Source: an uncultured Roseburia sp.
GTDB lineage: Bacteria; Bacillota; Clostridia; Lachnospirales; Lachnospiraceae
DNA length: 46,202 nt
Reading direction: 5' to 3'
Assembly (NCBI GenBank): GCA_947567625.1
Contig: CANONN010000028.1
Span: 1-46,202 of the forward strand
Positions 1 through 9,294 of the stretch are shown here, in pieces; within the stretch, counting starts at the first letter, position 1, and every line of letters starts with the position of its first letter. The notes beneath the pieces are model-generated. The model searched no databases. It was not told where the DNA came from and saw only the letters and a program-made list of their open reading frames with translations. The position numbers and the translations under genes were made by a program.

Positions 1-2033
1 TAGACTGCAAAAGTTTGAAAAGAGTGGATATTCCCGATAGTGTGACAAAGATAAATAAGGGGGCATTTTATGAATGTGATTCCTTGACAGAAGCCATCAT
101 TCCAGACAGTGTTATATCTATAGGTAATGATACATTCAGCGGCTGTACCAGTTTACAAAAGGTACACATTCCAAACATCCAGAAAAGCATAGTTCAAAAT
201 ATGTTTTACAATTGTACCGGCCTGTCTGAAATCAATCTGCCAGATACATTGACAGAGATCAGTAACAGTGCCTTTTACAACTGTGATGCACTCACTGAAT
301 TACAGTTGCCAGCACAATTACAAAAGATCGGCGCGAACGCCTTTTACGATTGTGACGCACTCACAAAAGTAACCATGCCAGGCACCGTCATCAGTTTGGG
401 AGATCATGCTTTTTACCACTGTGATACATTGGCGGAAGTCTCACTCGGAAGCGGCCTTACCTCCCTGCCTGACTATGTGTTTGCGCAGTGTCCCGCACTG
501 ACAAAGATTGTTTTGCCATACCGAATGACAAAGTTAAACGACAATGCCTTTAACGCCTGCGTGGGCCTGGTGGAGGTTACAATGCCAAAAAGTCTGGCAT
601 CTATTGGCAGCCAGACATTTTCCTATCCGGGCAAGATGACGATTTACGGTATAGGCGGTACCTATGCGGAAACTTACGCCAAGGAAAACGGTATTACATT
701 TGTAAACCGCGAAGTAAATGCGCAGAGCGCAGCATTGAACCTGACAGAGCTAAGACTCGGAAAAGGCCACAGCAGGCAGTTATTTTTGACAGCGTCGCCG
801 GAGGAGTTCACAGATGAAGTATCGTGGAAATCAGGTGACACCGGCATTGCGACGGTGGCGGGGGACGGGACGGTTAAGGCTGTTGCCTGCGGCACGACAA
901 TCATTAAAGTAAATGTTGGCAACGCATCGGCAAGCTGTAATGTGACGGTGTACCAGCCGGTGACGAGTATTCGTTTGAGTAAGTCCTCCGCAGAGCTGGC
1001 GGCGGGAGATACGCTGGAGTTGACGGCCACCGTCAATCCAAAAGATGCCACAAATAAGGAGTATCGCTGGAGCAGTTCGGATTCGGCCGTGGCGAGTGTC
1101 AGCGAGAGTGGATTGGTGACGGCGCTTGCGAAAGGGGAGGCAACGATTACGGCGACGGCGGCGGATGGAAGCGGGGTGACGGCAAGCTGTACGGTCAATG
1201 TGACGACACAGCTGGTGAAGGTGACAGACGTCAGAGATTTGCAGAGCCCGCACCCGTATGAGAATAATTGTTCTGATTCCTGGTTCTATACGCTTCCCGG
1301 TGCGGCAGGACTTAGCGTCGTATTTGATGAAAAGACGGAGATGGAGGGCGGGTTTGATTATATTCATCTTTACGGGAAAAACAATAAACTGGTCGGAACC
1401 TATACCGGAAAAGGGCTTGCCGGAAAAATGGTTTATGTGGCCGGAGATACGGTGCGGATTAAATTGGAGACCGATCAGGGCGGTAATGCCTATGGATTTG
1501 CAGTGAAATCTGTGACAGAGGCTTCCGGCATGCAGACGCCGGAGAGCGAAAAAATTGATACGCAGGGAACGGAGAAACCGGGTGTTCTAAATAGTGAGAC
1601 TTCCAGTTCGCAGGCATCCAATACGGAAAATGCCGGAACATCGAATCCCGGTACGTCCGGCTCGCAGGTACAAGACAGTGAAAATCCCGGTACGCCGGAT
1701 ACGCAGAAACCGGCGCAAAAGCCTGTGAAAAAACCGTCCGTTTCCAAGGTAAAGTCGTTCCAGATCAAGCCAGGGAAAAAGAAACTGGCGATGTCCTGGA
1801 AGAAGATTTCCGGTGCAGCAGGATACCAATTGCAGGTCAGCACGAAGAAGAATTTTATAGGGGCAAAGACTATTTCCATATCCAAATCAAAGAAGACTTA
1901 TACGAAGAATGGATTGAAAGCGAAGCGTAAGTATTATGTGCGTATCAGGGCTTATAAGACTTATAAGGATGCGAAAGGGAGGTCGCAGAAGGCTTACGGG
2001 AAATGGGCGACAGGGAATAAGAAAACGAAGTAG
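1..2033 (+). CDS. BspA-like LRR / Ig-like / CUB-like / FN3-like surface protein, 5' end outside window
   Basis: This is a secreted adhesin-like protein. The reading frame is open to the left edge (the codons before the TTG at 15 read D-C-K-S-L, the normal LRR register), so the true start and signal peptide lie outside. Counting residues from position 15, BspA-type LRRs (pattern LTEx.LPDSVxxIGxxAFYxCD) fill about 1-215. Two Big_2 Ig-like domains follow (about 240-315 and 315-398), then a CUB-like beta domain (about 405-505), a Thr/Ser/Pro/Glu linker, and a lysine-rich FN3-like module (about 585-672). No LPXTG motif or C-terminal membrane helix is present, so any wall attachment must be non-covalent. 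The last 393 nt align without gaps to the last 393 nt of the gene at 2296-7026. Domain calls are pattern-based; the ligand is unknown. Confidence 0.85.
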   Translation, partial: DCKSLKRVDIPDSVTKINKGAFYECDSLTEAIIPDSVISIGNDTFSGCTSLQKVHIPNIQKSIVQNMFYNCTGLSEINLPDTLTEISNSAFYNCDALTELQLPAQLQKIGANAFYDCDALTKVTMPGTVISLGDHAFYHCDTLAEVSLGSGLTSLPDYVFAQCPALTKIVLPYRMTKLNDNAFNACVGLVEVTMPKSLASIGSQTFSYPGKMTIYGIGGTYAETYAKENGITFVNREVNAQSAALNLTELRLGKGHSRQLFLTASPEEFTDEVSWKSGDTGIATVAGDGTVKAVACGTTIIKVNVGNASASCNVTVYQPVTSIRLSKSSAELAAGDTLELTATVNPKDATNKEYRWSSSDSAVASVSESGLVTALAKGEATITATAADGSGVTASCTVNVTTQLVKVTDVRDLQSPHPYENNCSDSWFYTLPGAAGLSVVFDEKTEMEGGFDYIHLYGKNNKLVGTYTGKGLAGKMVYVAGDTVRIKLETDQGGNAYGFAVKSVTEASGMQTPESEKIDTQGTEKPGVLNSETSSSQASNTENAGTSNPGTSGSQVQDSENPGTPDTQKPAQKPVKKPSVSKVKSFQIKPGKKKLAMSWKKISGAAGYQLQVSTKKNFIGAKTISISKSKKTYTKNGLKAKRKYYVRIRAYKTYKDAKGRSQKAYGKWATGNKKTK

Positions 2034-2035
2034 TG

Positions 2036-2179
2036 TTTGAGAGAAAAAATGAAAAAGGCTCCTATTCATGGTACGAAAAAGGAAATTATAAGGTAACGCT
2101 TGCGGCGGGAACGTATTATATCAGCGTAGAGGGGCTGTCTACCGATTCTACCGGATATTACGGTATTTCCTGGAAATAA
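2036..2179 (+). pseudogene. 3' remnant of a PPC-like secreted protein gene
   Basis: Directly after the stop of the LRR gene, in a different frame, about 48 codons stay open to TAA at 2177-2179. They encode a tail with AAGTYYISVEG and end in GYYGISWK. This is the same C-terminus as in the two PPC-like proteins at 9295-10407 and 10440-11522, which end KKGTYYVSLDG...SYSIQWK and KKGTYYFVVEG...SYTIQWK. There is no start codon with a ribosome binding site and no upstream part of such a gene. The simplest reading is that the rest of a third paralogue was replaced by the 3' end of the LRR gene. The homology is visible by eye; the mechanism is inferred. Confidence 0.75.
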
Positions 2180-2189
2180 AGGGAAAATG

Positions 2190-2216
2190 CCAAGCCTTAC
2201 GGCACATAAGGGTTGG
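2190..2216 (+). terminator. Hairpin without U-tract
   Basis: CCAAGCCTTA (2190-2199) pairs with TAAGGGTTGG (2207-2216) with one mismatch and a 7-nt loop. It lies between the gene remnant and the RCC1-repeat gene. No T-run follows, so it is at best a weak terminator. Confidence 0.3.
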
Positions 2217-2295
2217 TGTGTCTGCCAGAATAGGAAACGTTAAATTTGGGAGCCGTTGCTTTTGGTGTGGGGGACTGCCGGGGGAGAGGTACAAT

Positions 2296-5200
2296 ATGAG
2301 TAATATTGAAAGTAGGAAAGGTGAATCAATGGAAAGTAGAAGGAAAATGAGAAAAAATATGTTTCAAAGAATAATTGCAAGTTTCATGGCTTGTATGCTT
2401 CTTATCGGGACAGTGACAATGCCGGTAAATGCCTATGATACGTCTGCGGTTTCAGCCGGCGCCAATATGTCTGCGGATTACACGCAGGCTGGGGATATTG
2501 TCGAGCCGTTACAGAGTGAATGGTCCATAAAGGGGACGAATTCGTTTGGGAATTTGTTGCTGGACGAGATAATCCAGGAAAATGCATCATTACAGGAAAA
2601 CAGTGGGTACAACATTTTTTCTGTTGAAATGGACGGTCAGTCGGCAAATGTTACTTTTGAGACGGCAGAAGATGCAGAGCTGGTTGTCGCTATTTATGAC
2701 GAGACGGGTGTAAAGCTGCTTGTGACGGCGGATAAAGATGTTAAGGCTGGCGATATGCAAGCAACGGTCATGGTAGAAACAGAGGACATGCCAAAGTATT
2801 TTTATCTGCGGGGATTTTTGATTGAACCGGAAACGATGCGCCCACTTTGCGCCGCTTACGAGTCGCCGATGTATACAGAAGAGATGCAGCAGTTCCTGAA
2901 AAAAAGCACGGCAGATTTTGAGACGGAAAAAGTATTGAATCTGGACGAAAATGAAAAAGATAATTTTGCGGTATACAGTGACGATACGATATTGATTCCC
3001 CAGGAAGACGGCGTCAATGAAGTGAAACAGGCGGATGATGAAAAGCAGGTTTATGTGATAGAGAACGCAGATGAGACGATTTTATCTTTAATGCCGGGAG
3101 ATATTTTTTCGTATCCTTATGAAGATGGGGAACTGCTGATTGTAAAAGTTGCAAATATAACCGTTGATGGGACAACGGCGACTATTACAGGAGCGGAGGC
3201 ATCAATGGAGGAGGTTTTTGACTATGTAAAAATTGATACAGATGCGGGAGCAAAGGACGCAGACATTGATGCGTCTGGTCTGGAAGACGGCGTTACATAT
3301 GAGGGAGTGATAGAAATCGATACTTCCGAACCAAAAGAAGAAAACAGGGATGCTTCGGAGGATATAGAAGTGGAATCGGATATGCACGGCGCGCTTGTGG
3401 ACAAAGAGGACAGCATGTCGACTGCGTTATCCATAAACCTTTTTAAGAATAAAGATGAGGATATTTCCGGAACTCTGGATTTTTCTTTGAAAAGTTCGAT
3501 AAAGGTATATATTTCGTGGAATTACCAGTATTTAGAGATCATACCATTGGAATACTCAATGAAGCTGAGTATAGAATTATCGGAAAAACTGCCTTTAAAA
3601 GAAATAGCGCTGCCGGGCATCACGGTCAGCCCCATTGCGGGGGTGTATATTGAGGTGACGCCTAAATTTGTGGTTGAGGCGAGCGCCAAAATGAGCCTGA
3701 GCGGAACCTTGTATGGTACGGTTGGTTTTTCGGTATCGAGTGACGACGGTTTTAAAAATCTGTCGACAACGCCCAAATTTAAGACGGAGATGAAAGGGGA
3801 ACTATCTGTATTTATCGGTATTGCCATAGAGCCCAAAATCTGTATTATCAGTGAGAAGATTGCATCGGCGAAAGTGAAAGCGACCGTTGGTGCAGAAATA
3901 AAAGCGGAGCAGGTCATCAAAAAGCCGTCGGAGTCTGTCGTCCATACATGCGGGAATTGTTGGGCTGGGGAAATTAACGGGAAGGCAGAGGCAAAGTTTG
4001 AGGCGTCGATTCTTAAATTAAAGCGGCTCACATTTAAAAAGTCATGGAGCAAGACGGTGAAGCTATTTGATTTTTACTATTCTGTCGATTACGGTGAATT
4101 TGCGTTTACAAAATGTCCGCATTGTATGTATCTGATTACTGTAAATTTGACGGATGGGGATAAAAGCAACGGTCATGGAGTTGAAAATGCAAGGGTGACG
4201 GCTCCGTTCTATGTGAATCACAATGAAAGGACCGAAGCTGAAATAAAAAGGGATGATCTGGTACAAACAGATATGATTACAACAGATGAGAATGGAAAAG
4301 CGCATGGTTATCTTCCGGCGGGGACATATACGTTGGAATTGTCTGCCGACGGCTATAAACCAGCACAGAAAAAAATTACGATTACCGATGCCGGAAAAGA
4401 AGTGTTGGTGAGAATGGAATACGGCGGAAAAAAGGCGAGGGAGCTTTATTGTCTGGGCGACAGGAGCGCGGCGATTGCCGAGGACGGAAGCCTGTATACT
4501 TGGGGATCAAATTATAGGGGAAGATTGGGGAACGGAACGACAGAGGATAGCCTGACACCGGTAAAAATACTGGACAATGTGGTAAGTTATTATGGAAACG
4601 CGGCGATTACGGGAGATGGAAGTCTGTATATGTGGGGAGAAAATAAATATGGTCAGGTTGGAAACGGAACGACGCAAGACTGTCTTGAACCGGTAAAGGT
4701 GTTGGACAATGTGGCAGAGTTCCAGGATATTAATCATGGTGCGAGTGCAGCGGTTACGAAAGATGGGAGCCTGTATACCTGGGGATCAAATGATTATTGG
4801 GGAATACTGGGGAATGGGACGACAGAAAACAGCTTGGTACCGGTAAAGATATTGGATCATGTTGCTTATATGAGCTGGGAGTACAATTTTGCCGGGGCGG
4901 TTACGAAAGATGGAAGCCTATATATGTGGGGGAGTAATTTTGATGGGCAGCTTGGAAACGGAACAACGCAAAACACACTAGAGCCGGTAAAAGTAATGGA
5001 TCGTGTTGTTTCTATCAGTAGCAGTGATTGGTCAAATGTCTGTGCAGCGGTTACTGAGAATGGAAGTTTGTATATGTGGGGAAATAATCGGTATGGGCAG
5101 TTGGGAAACGGTACGAAAATAAACAGCAACAGACCAGTGAAAATTATGGATAATGTTAGATATGTAGATGCAATTGGGCATTATACAGTCGCAATTACAA

Positions 5201-7026
5201 AAAATGGCGATTTATATGTGTGGGGTCAGACCAGTAGTGGTAATACAGGTATTAACATCAATATAGAAGAGGTTCTAAACCCGACGAAAGTTCTTGGCAA
5301 TGTTAATAATGTACTGATCAATGCAAGCGCTAGTAGTGGAAGTGGCGCTATTACCCAAAATGGAGAATTATATGTATGGGGATATGATACAGTGGGGAAT
5401 CCGGTCAAAATTCCTTTGAACAATGTTGTTTCTTATAACAGGGGAGTGGCAGGAGAACCGATCGCCATTACTGGAGAAGGCGGTTTGTATATGTGGGGGT
5501 CGTACACTATAAACGAGGATGAGGACTTGTGGTTTGTATCATTGAATGAAGAGGATGTGGTCGATATCTCCGATACCATGCTTGCGGAAGGCAGATATAT
5601 TGTAAACAGCAATAAACCGGTTAAAATGCTGGACAATGTTGAACCTGCAGGTTTGATGGGCGGATGGAGTGATACAAGTGTGCTTACTAGAGATGGAGAT
5701 TACTATACATGGGGATTTAACTGGGCAGGTGAAGTGGGTGACGGAACAACGGTAAACAGTGCCGTGTTGAAACGAGTATTAAAAAATGTAAAAACAGCGT
5801 GCAGTTGTGAGATTGAAAGCCCAGGAGGCAGGGTAGAACACTACAGAGGTGCCATTACCAACGATGGAAGCCTATATATGTGGGGAGCCAATTATAACGG
5901 GCAGCTTGGAATTGGTACGAAAGAAAACAGTCTGGTTCCGGCCAGAGTATTTCTGCCAGACGACAGGGTGGTTGCCGGACTGTCTGGCGAAGACAGCAGG
6001 TTTTCTGAAATTGATATACCGAAGATATCTTATTTAAAAGCGGAGACTGTCAGCACAGAGGAAAACTCTTCCGTGCGGAAGGTAAATTTTACAGAGCTTA
6101 TACCAGAGAAAATCTATAATTATTATGTGATGAAAGAAAAGACGGCAGAGCAGCCGTTAGCAAATGAAAATCTGCTTTTTATCGGGCAGTCTGTGTCAGA
6201 TGTTGCTGGAAATATGAGCGTTACTTTAGAACCAAGGGAGGAGTATGAGGAGGCGGAAATTTTTGCCGTAAGCATGGAGAAAAAGGAGCTGTCGGGTGCA
6301 GACGTAACAATACCAGATATGACCTATACCGGAAGAGAGCAGATTGTCCATCCAATCGTTACCTTTGGGGATACAGAGCTTAACGAGGGAGTGGATTATG
6401 AACTGACAGGCGGATTTCGTGCTACGGATATTGAAAGTTATACGGTTCTCATTTCAGGGATAGGGTTGTATCAGGGACAGATTGCGGCAAATTATAAAAT
6501 CGTGAATGAAAAGAAACCGTCTGATGATGGTACACAGACTGAACCAGCCGAGACGCCAGGAACGGAACAAACGTCTGCACCGGAAACCGAGACAACCGAC
6601 ACACAGGAACCCAATACAGGAAATCCCGGTGCGTCGAATCCTGGCACGTCCGGATCGCAGGTACAAAACAGTGAAAATCCTGGCAAACCCGGTACACAGA
6701 AACCAACGCAAAAACCAGTGAAAAAGCCCTCCGTTGCCAAGGTAAAATCATTTAAAATAAAACCAGGCAAAAAGAAGCTGGCGATGTCCTGGAAGAAACT
6801 TTCCGGTGTGGCGGGATACCAGTTGCAAGTCAGCACGAAGAAAAACTTTAAGGGTGCAAAGACAATCTCTCTGTCCAAGTCAAAAAAAGCTTATACGAAA
6901 AAAGGGCTGAAGGCGAAGCGTAAGTATTATGTGCGCATCCGCGCCTATAAGACCTATCGGAACGCAAAGGGAAAGACGCAGAAAGTATATGGAAAATGGG
7001 TGACGGGGAGTAAAAAGACAAAGTAA
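2296..7026 (+). CDS. Large secreted RCC1-repeat protein with FN3-like C-terminus
   Basis: About 1,576 aa. ATG 2296 is chosen because GGAG (2283-2286) sits 9 nt upstream; ATG 2329, with a weaker AGGA/AAGG, is the alternative, and a GTG at 2218 is less likely. A basic n-region and a hydrophobic stretch ending near PVNA form a signal peptide. The next 600 or so residues are acidic and beta-rich without a recognised family. A CnaB/carboxypeptidase-regulatory-like domain follows (about 620-710, GTYTLELSADGYKPA). Ten RCC1-type repeats (about 714-1228) carry the pattern AAIT.DGSLY.WG.N..GQLGNGT...PVK.LDNV. An Ig-like domain containing MTYTGREQ, a Thr/Pro/Glu linker and the lysine-rich FN3-like module close the protein. 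RCC1 repeats form beta-propellers that usually bind proteins; here they must act outside the cell. Ligand and attachment are unknown. Confidence 0.85.
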   Translation: MSNIESRKGESMESRRKMRKNMFQRIIASFMACMLLIGTVTMPVNAYDTSAVSAGANMSADYTQAGDIVEPLQSEWSIKGTNSFGNLLLDEIIQENASLQENSGYNIFSVEMDGQSANVTFETAEDAELVVAIYDETGVKLLVTADKDVKAGDMQATVMVETEDMPKYFYLRGFLIEPETMRPLCAAYESPMYTEEMQQFLKKSTADFETEKVLNLDENEKDNFAVYSDDTILIPQEDGVNEVKQADDEKQVYVIENADETILSLMPGDIFSYPYEDGELLIVKVANITVDGTTATITGAEASMEEVFDYVKIDTDAGAKDADIDASGLEDGVTYEGVIEIDTSEPKEENRDASEDIEVESDMHGALVDKEDSMSTALSINLFKNKDEDISGTLDFSLKSSIKVYISWNYQYLEIIPLEYSMKLSIELSEKLPLKEIALPGITVSPIAGVYIEVTPKFVVEASAKMSLSGTLYGTVGFSVSSDDGFKNLSTTPKFKTEMKGELSVFIGIAIEPKICIISEKIASAKVKATVGAEIKAEQVIKKPSESVVHTCGNCWAGEINGKAEAKFEASILKLKRLTFKKSWSKTVKLFDFYYSVDYGEFAFTKCPHCMYLITVNLTDGDKSNGHGVENARVTAPFYVNHNERTEAEIKRDDLVQTDMITTDENGKAHGYLPAGTYTLELSADGYKPAQKKITITDAGKEVLVRMEYGGKKARELYCLGDRSAAIAEDGSLYTWGSNYRGRLGNGTTEDSLTPVKILDNVVSYYGNAAITGDGSLYMWGENKYGQVGNGTTQDCLEPVKVLDNVAEFQDINHGASAAVTKDGSLYTWGSNDYWGILGNGTTENSLVPVKILDHVAYMSWEYNFAGAVTKDGSLYMWGSNFDGQLGNGTTQNTLEPVKVMDRVVSISSSDWSNVCAAVTENGSLYMWGNNRYGQLGNGTKINSNRPVKIMDNVRYVDAIGHYTVAITKNGDLYVWGQTSSGNTGININIEEVLNPTKVLGNVNNVLINASASSGSGAITQNGELYVWGYDTVGNPVKIPLNNVVSYNRGVAGEPIAITGEGGLYMWGSYTINEDEDLWFVSLNEEDVVDISDTMLAEGRYIVNSNKPVKMLDNVEPAGLMGGWSDTSVLTRDGDYYTWGFNWAGEVGDGTTVNSAVLKRVLKNVKTACSCEIESPGGRVEHYRGAITNDGSLYMWGANYNGQLGIGTKENSLVPARVFLPDDRVVAGLSGEDSRFSEIDIPKISYLKAETVSTEENSSVRKVNFTELIPEKIYNYYVMKEKTAEQPLANENLLFIGQSVSDVAGNMSVTLEPREEYEEAEIFAVSMEKKELSGADVTIPDMTYTGREQIVHPIVTFGDTELNEGVDYELTGGFRATDIESYTVLISGIGLYQGQIAANYKIVNEKKPSDDGTQTEPAETPGTEQTSAPETETTDTQEPNTGNPGASNPGTSGSQVQNSENPGKPGTQKPTQKPVKKPSVAKVKSFKIKPGKKKLAMSWKKLSGVAGYQLQVSTKKNFKGAKTISLSKSKKAYTKKGLKAKRKYYVRIRAYKTYRNAKGKTQKVYGKWVTGSKKTK

Positions 7027-7060
7027 GGATGTCAGAATTAGCGGTAAGCAAACTCATAAT

Positions 7061-7088
7061 GCCAGGCCTGTCTGCAAACAGGCTTGGC
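7061..7088. terminator. Hairpin between convergent genes
   Basis: GCCAGGCCTGT (7061-7071) and ACAGGCTTGGC (7078-7088) form an 11-bp stem with one G-T wobble. It lies between the stop of the RCC1-repeat gene and the stop of the convergent radical SAM gene, the right place for a shared terminator. Neither side has a clear T-run. Confidence 0.45.
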
Positions 7089-7097
7089 GCGTATGAA

Positions 7098-7994
7098 TCA
7101 GAGCCTGTCAGAACTTAAGCGCCGGTTCTTCTTAATCTGCTCGTGGTAGAAAAAGTTGACAATGATCGGCGGGGCGTCAAATGCCCGTGACATGCTGTCG
7201 TCATTGGTGACATAATCAAGTCCCAATGACGCGGCAAAGTCCTTTAATTCCGCGTCAAGCGCCATCCAGTAGCCGCGGTTTTTGTCCTGGTAGATTTCGC
7301 GGTAGAGCGGCAGGTGCTGTGGGTAGTTCTGCTGTATATAATCCATGATTACGGTTTTATAGCCGCCGCGCAGGTTCAGATTTTCCAGCCAGATATAGTT
7401 ACACTGTGCTTTCACCTTGCCAATAATCCCTTTTACGTCCGTGATACCGGGGAAAATCGGAGAGATAAAGCAGGCTGTGCGCACACCCGCAAGATAAAAT
7501 GCTTTCATAGCGGCAAGCCGCCGCGCGATGGAAACGGCGCAATCCATATCTTCGCGAAAACTTTCGTCCAGCGTATTGATGGACCAGGAAACGCGCGCGT
7601 TTGGAAAAGTCCTGATTAAATCGAGGTCGCGCAGGATTAAATCTGACTTTGTGGAAATATTGAGCCTGACGCCGCTGTCCTTTAGCTGTAAAAGTAAGGC
7701 TCGTGTGCGTTCATATTGTTCTTCCTGGGGATTGTAGGGGTCTGTGACAGAACCGATAAACAGCTCTTTTCCCGCATATTTTCCTGGATTTTTGATATCG
7801 TTCCAGAGTTTGACATCTAAAAAGGTTCCCCACTTCTCCGAGTGGCCCGTAAACCTTTTCATAAAAGAAGCATAGCAGTATTTGCAGGCGTGGGTGCATC
7901 CGACATACGGATTGGCGGAGTATTCACACACGGGGAGGTTTGATTTCGATAAAATATTTTTAGTCTCAATGATCTGTATGATAGGTTCTTTCAT
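7098..7994 (-). CDS. SPL-family radical SAM protein
   Basis: 298 aa with the radical SAM cluster motif CxxxCxxC near the N-terminus (C-THA-C-KY-C-YA, about residues 33-41). A TIM-barrel-like core follows (GSVTDPYNPQEEQYERTR, then NISTKSDLILRDLDL). This layout belongs to the spore-photoproduct-lyase-like group (the Rv2578c-type radical SAM proteins), whose substrates are mostly unknown; true SplB is longer. The enzyme should bind a [4Fe-4S] cluster and cleave S-adenosylmethionine. It stands alone on the minus strand inside a run of plus-strand secreted-protein genes, with a possible shared terminator at its 3' end. Some relatives move with mobile DNA, but nothing next to it here proves that. 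Confidence 0.8.
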   Translation of the reverse strand: MKEPIIQIIETKNILSKSNLPVCEYSANPYVGCTHACKYCYASFMKRFTGHSEKWGTFLDVKLWNDIKNPGKYAGKELFIGSVTDPYNPQEEQYERTRALLLQLKDSGVRLNISTKSDLILRDLDLIRTFPNARVSWSINTLDESFREDMDCAVSIARRLAAMKAFYLAGVRTACFISPIFPGITDVKGIIGKVKAQCNYIWLENLNLRGGYKTVIMDYIQQNYPQHLPLYREIYQDKNRGYWMALDAELKDFAASLGLDYVTNDDSMSRAFDAPPIIVNFFYHEQIKKNRRLSSDRL

Positions 7995-8191
7995 AAACTT
8001 TGTCTCCTTATGGTAATAAGTTCTTAAGATTTTCCGTTATACTGTTTCGTTCTTAAAAGATAAAAATCCAAATAATTTATTTATTATATAGCAGAGCGGC
8101 CGCATTTTCAAGAGTGAGGCCGCAGGCTGAACTGTTACAAGAATTTTGGTTTGTTGCGGGCTGAACATTGATAAAGTGTAAATAATAATGA

Positions 8192-8220
8192 TTGACAAAA
8201 GCATAAATAATAAATAGAAT
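8192..8220 (+). promoter_or_regulatory. Sigma-A promoter of the PPC-like gene run
   Basis: TTGACA (8192-8197), a 17-nt spacer and TAGAAT (8215-8220) lie 60 nt before the start at 8281. The -35 is consensus and the surrounding DNA is AT-rich. It probably drives 8281-11522 and perhaps the CAP gene after it. Confidence 0.7.
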
Positions 8221-8280
8221 GATTATAAAGAGCAAACACGAGCGAAAAGTGTTTGCAAAGAGAAATGACAGGAGGAGATC

Positions 8281-9294
8281 ATGAAGAAAAAATTAATAGC
8301 AATAGCAATGGTTTTTGCCTTATTTTTATCGGGGATAATCTGGCAGCCGGATTCGGTTCGGGCGGCCGGGTGGCTGGATTATGTGCAGGAGTTGACGCTT
8401 GGAAACGCTGTTACGGGGTCTATGAAATCAGGGGATTTTTATAGTGATGATGATATTTGGCATATATACAAATTTACAATGCCGGAAAATGGACTATTGT
8501 CGGTATATCTGGAGACAGAATCGAAGACTTATTTTACTGGTACATTAATGCAGCTGTGTTCTGTGTCAAATGTAGATTATGAAATTTGGCGTGACAAACC
8601 TTCGTATGATTATAGCGCCGCGCGTGCGATTTATTATAGTTCAACAGAAATTTCACTGAATCGGGGAGAGTATTATTTCATATTCAGAAAATTTAAATAT
8701 CAAATTGATACCCCCTATTACCTGACATTAAGCTGCCGACAGCCAAACATCAACATCGCATCCATCACGCTTGATAAAACAAAAATGACGCTCCAACCTG
8801 GCGAATCGCGTGCCCTCCATGCTTCTGTCTCTCCGGCCAATGCCACGGATCAAACCCTGGTGTGGAGGACGACGAACCCGGCGGCAGCCGTCGTGGAAAG
8901 CGGCGTCGTGACTGCGGTTGCCGCTGGCTATGCGTCTGTCACTGTGTCGTCGTCAGACGGAGAAGTGTCCGCCGCCTGTTCCATAACCGTGACAGAACCT
9001 GCGGCAGTTTCCGAAGTAAAAACATCAAAGACAAAGATCACGAAGCTCTCGTCCGGGAAGAAAAAAGCGAAAGTGAGGTTTTCCCCGCTTAAAATCAGCG
9101 GAATCAATTATCAGATCTCTTACCGGAACGGCAAAGGAAAATGGAAAACCAAAAACTGCCATGGAACTTCTTTGACAATCAAAAAACTGTCATCTAAAAA
9201 GATCTATACGTTCCGTGTGCGGGGATATAAGAAAATAAACGGCAGGACGTATTACGGCAGATGGTCGGGGACAAAGAAAGTGAGGGTAAAGTAA
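8281..9294 (+). CDS. Secreted PPC-like / Big_2 / FN3-like protein
   Basis: 337 aa. The start follows a strong AGGAGG (GGAGGAGATC-ATG). The signal peptide is MKKK followed by a long hydrophobic stretch, with likely cleavage after VRA. Residues about 30-155 form a PPC-like beta-sandwich (LGNAVTGSMKSGDF, then LNRGEYYFIFR). A Big_2 Ig-like domain follows at about 160-238 (SITLDKTKMTLQPGESRAL). The rest is a lysine-rich FN3-like module ending RWSGTKKVRVK. There is no catalytic motif and no LPXTG. It is the first gene of a tight run; the next gene starts at the base after its stop. A role at the cell surface is inferred. Confidence 0.75.
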   Translation: MKKKLIAIAMVFALFLSGIIWQPDSVRAAGWLDYVQELTLGNAVTGSMKSGDFYSDDDIWHIYKFTMPENGLLSVYLETESKTYFTGTLMQLCSVSNVDYEIWRDKPSYDYSAARAIYYSSTEISLNRGEYYFIFRKFKYQIDTPYYLTLSCRQPNINIASITLDKTKMTLQPGESRALHASVSPANATDQTLVWRTTNPAAAVVESGVVTAVAAGYASVTVSSSDGEVSAACSITVTEPAAVSEVKTSKTKITKLSSGKKKAKVRFSPLKISGINYQISYRNGKGKWKTKNCHGTSLTIKKLSSKKIYTFRVRGYKKINGRTYYGRWSGTKKVRVK

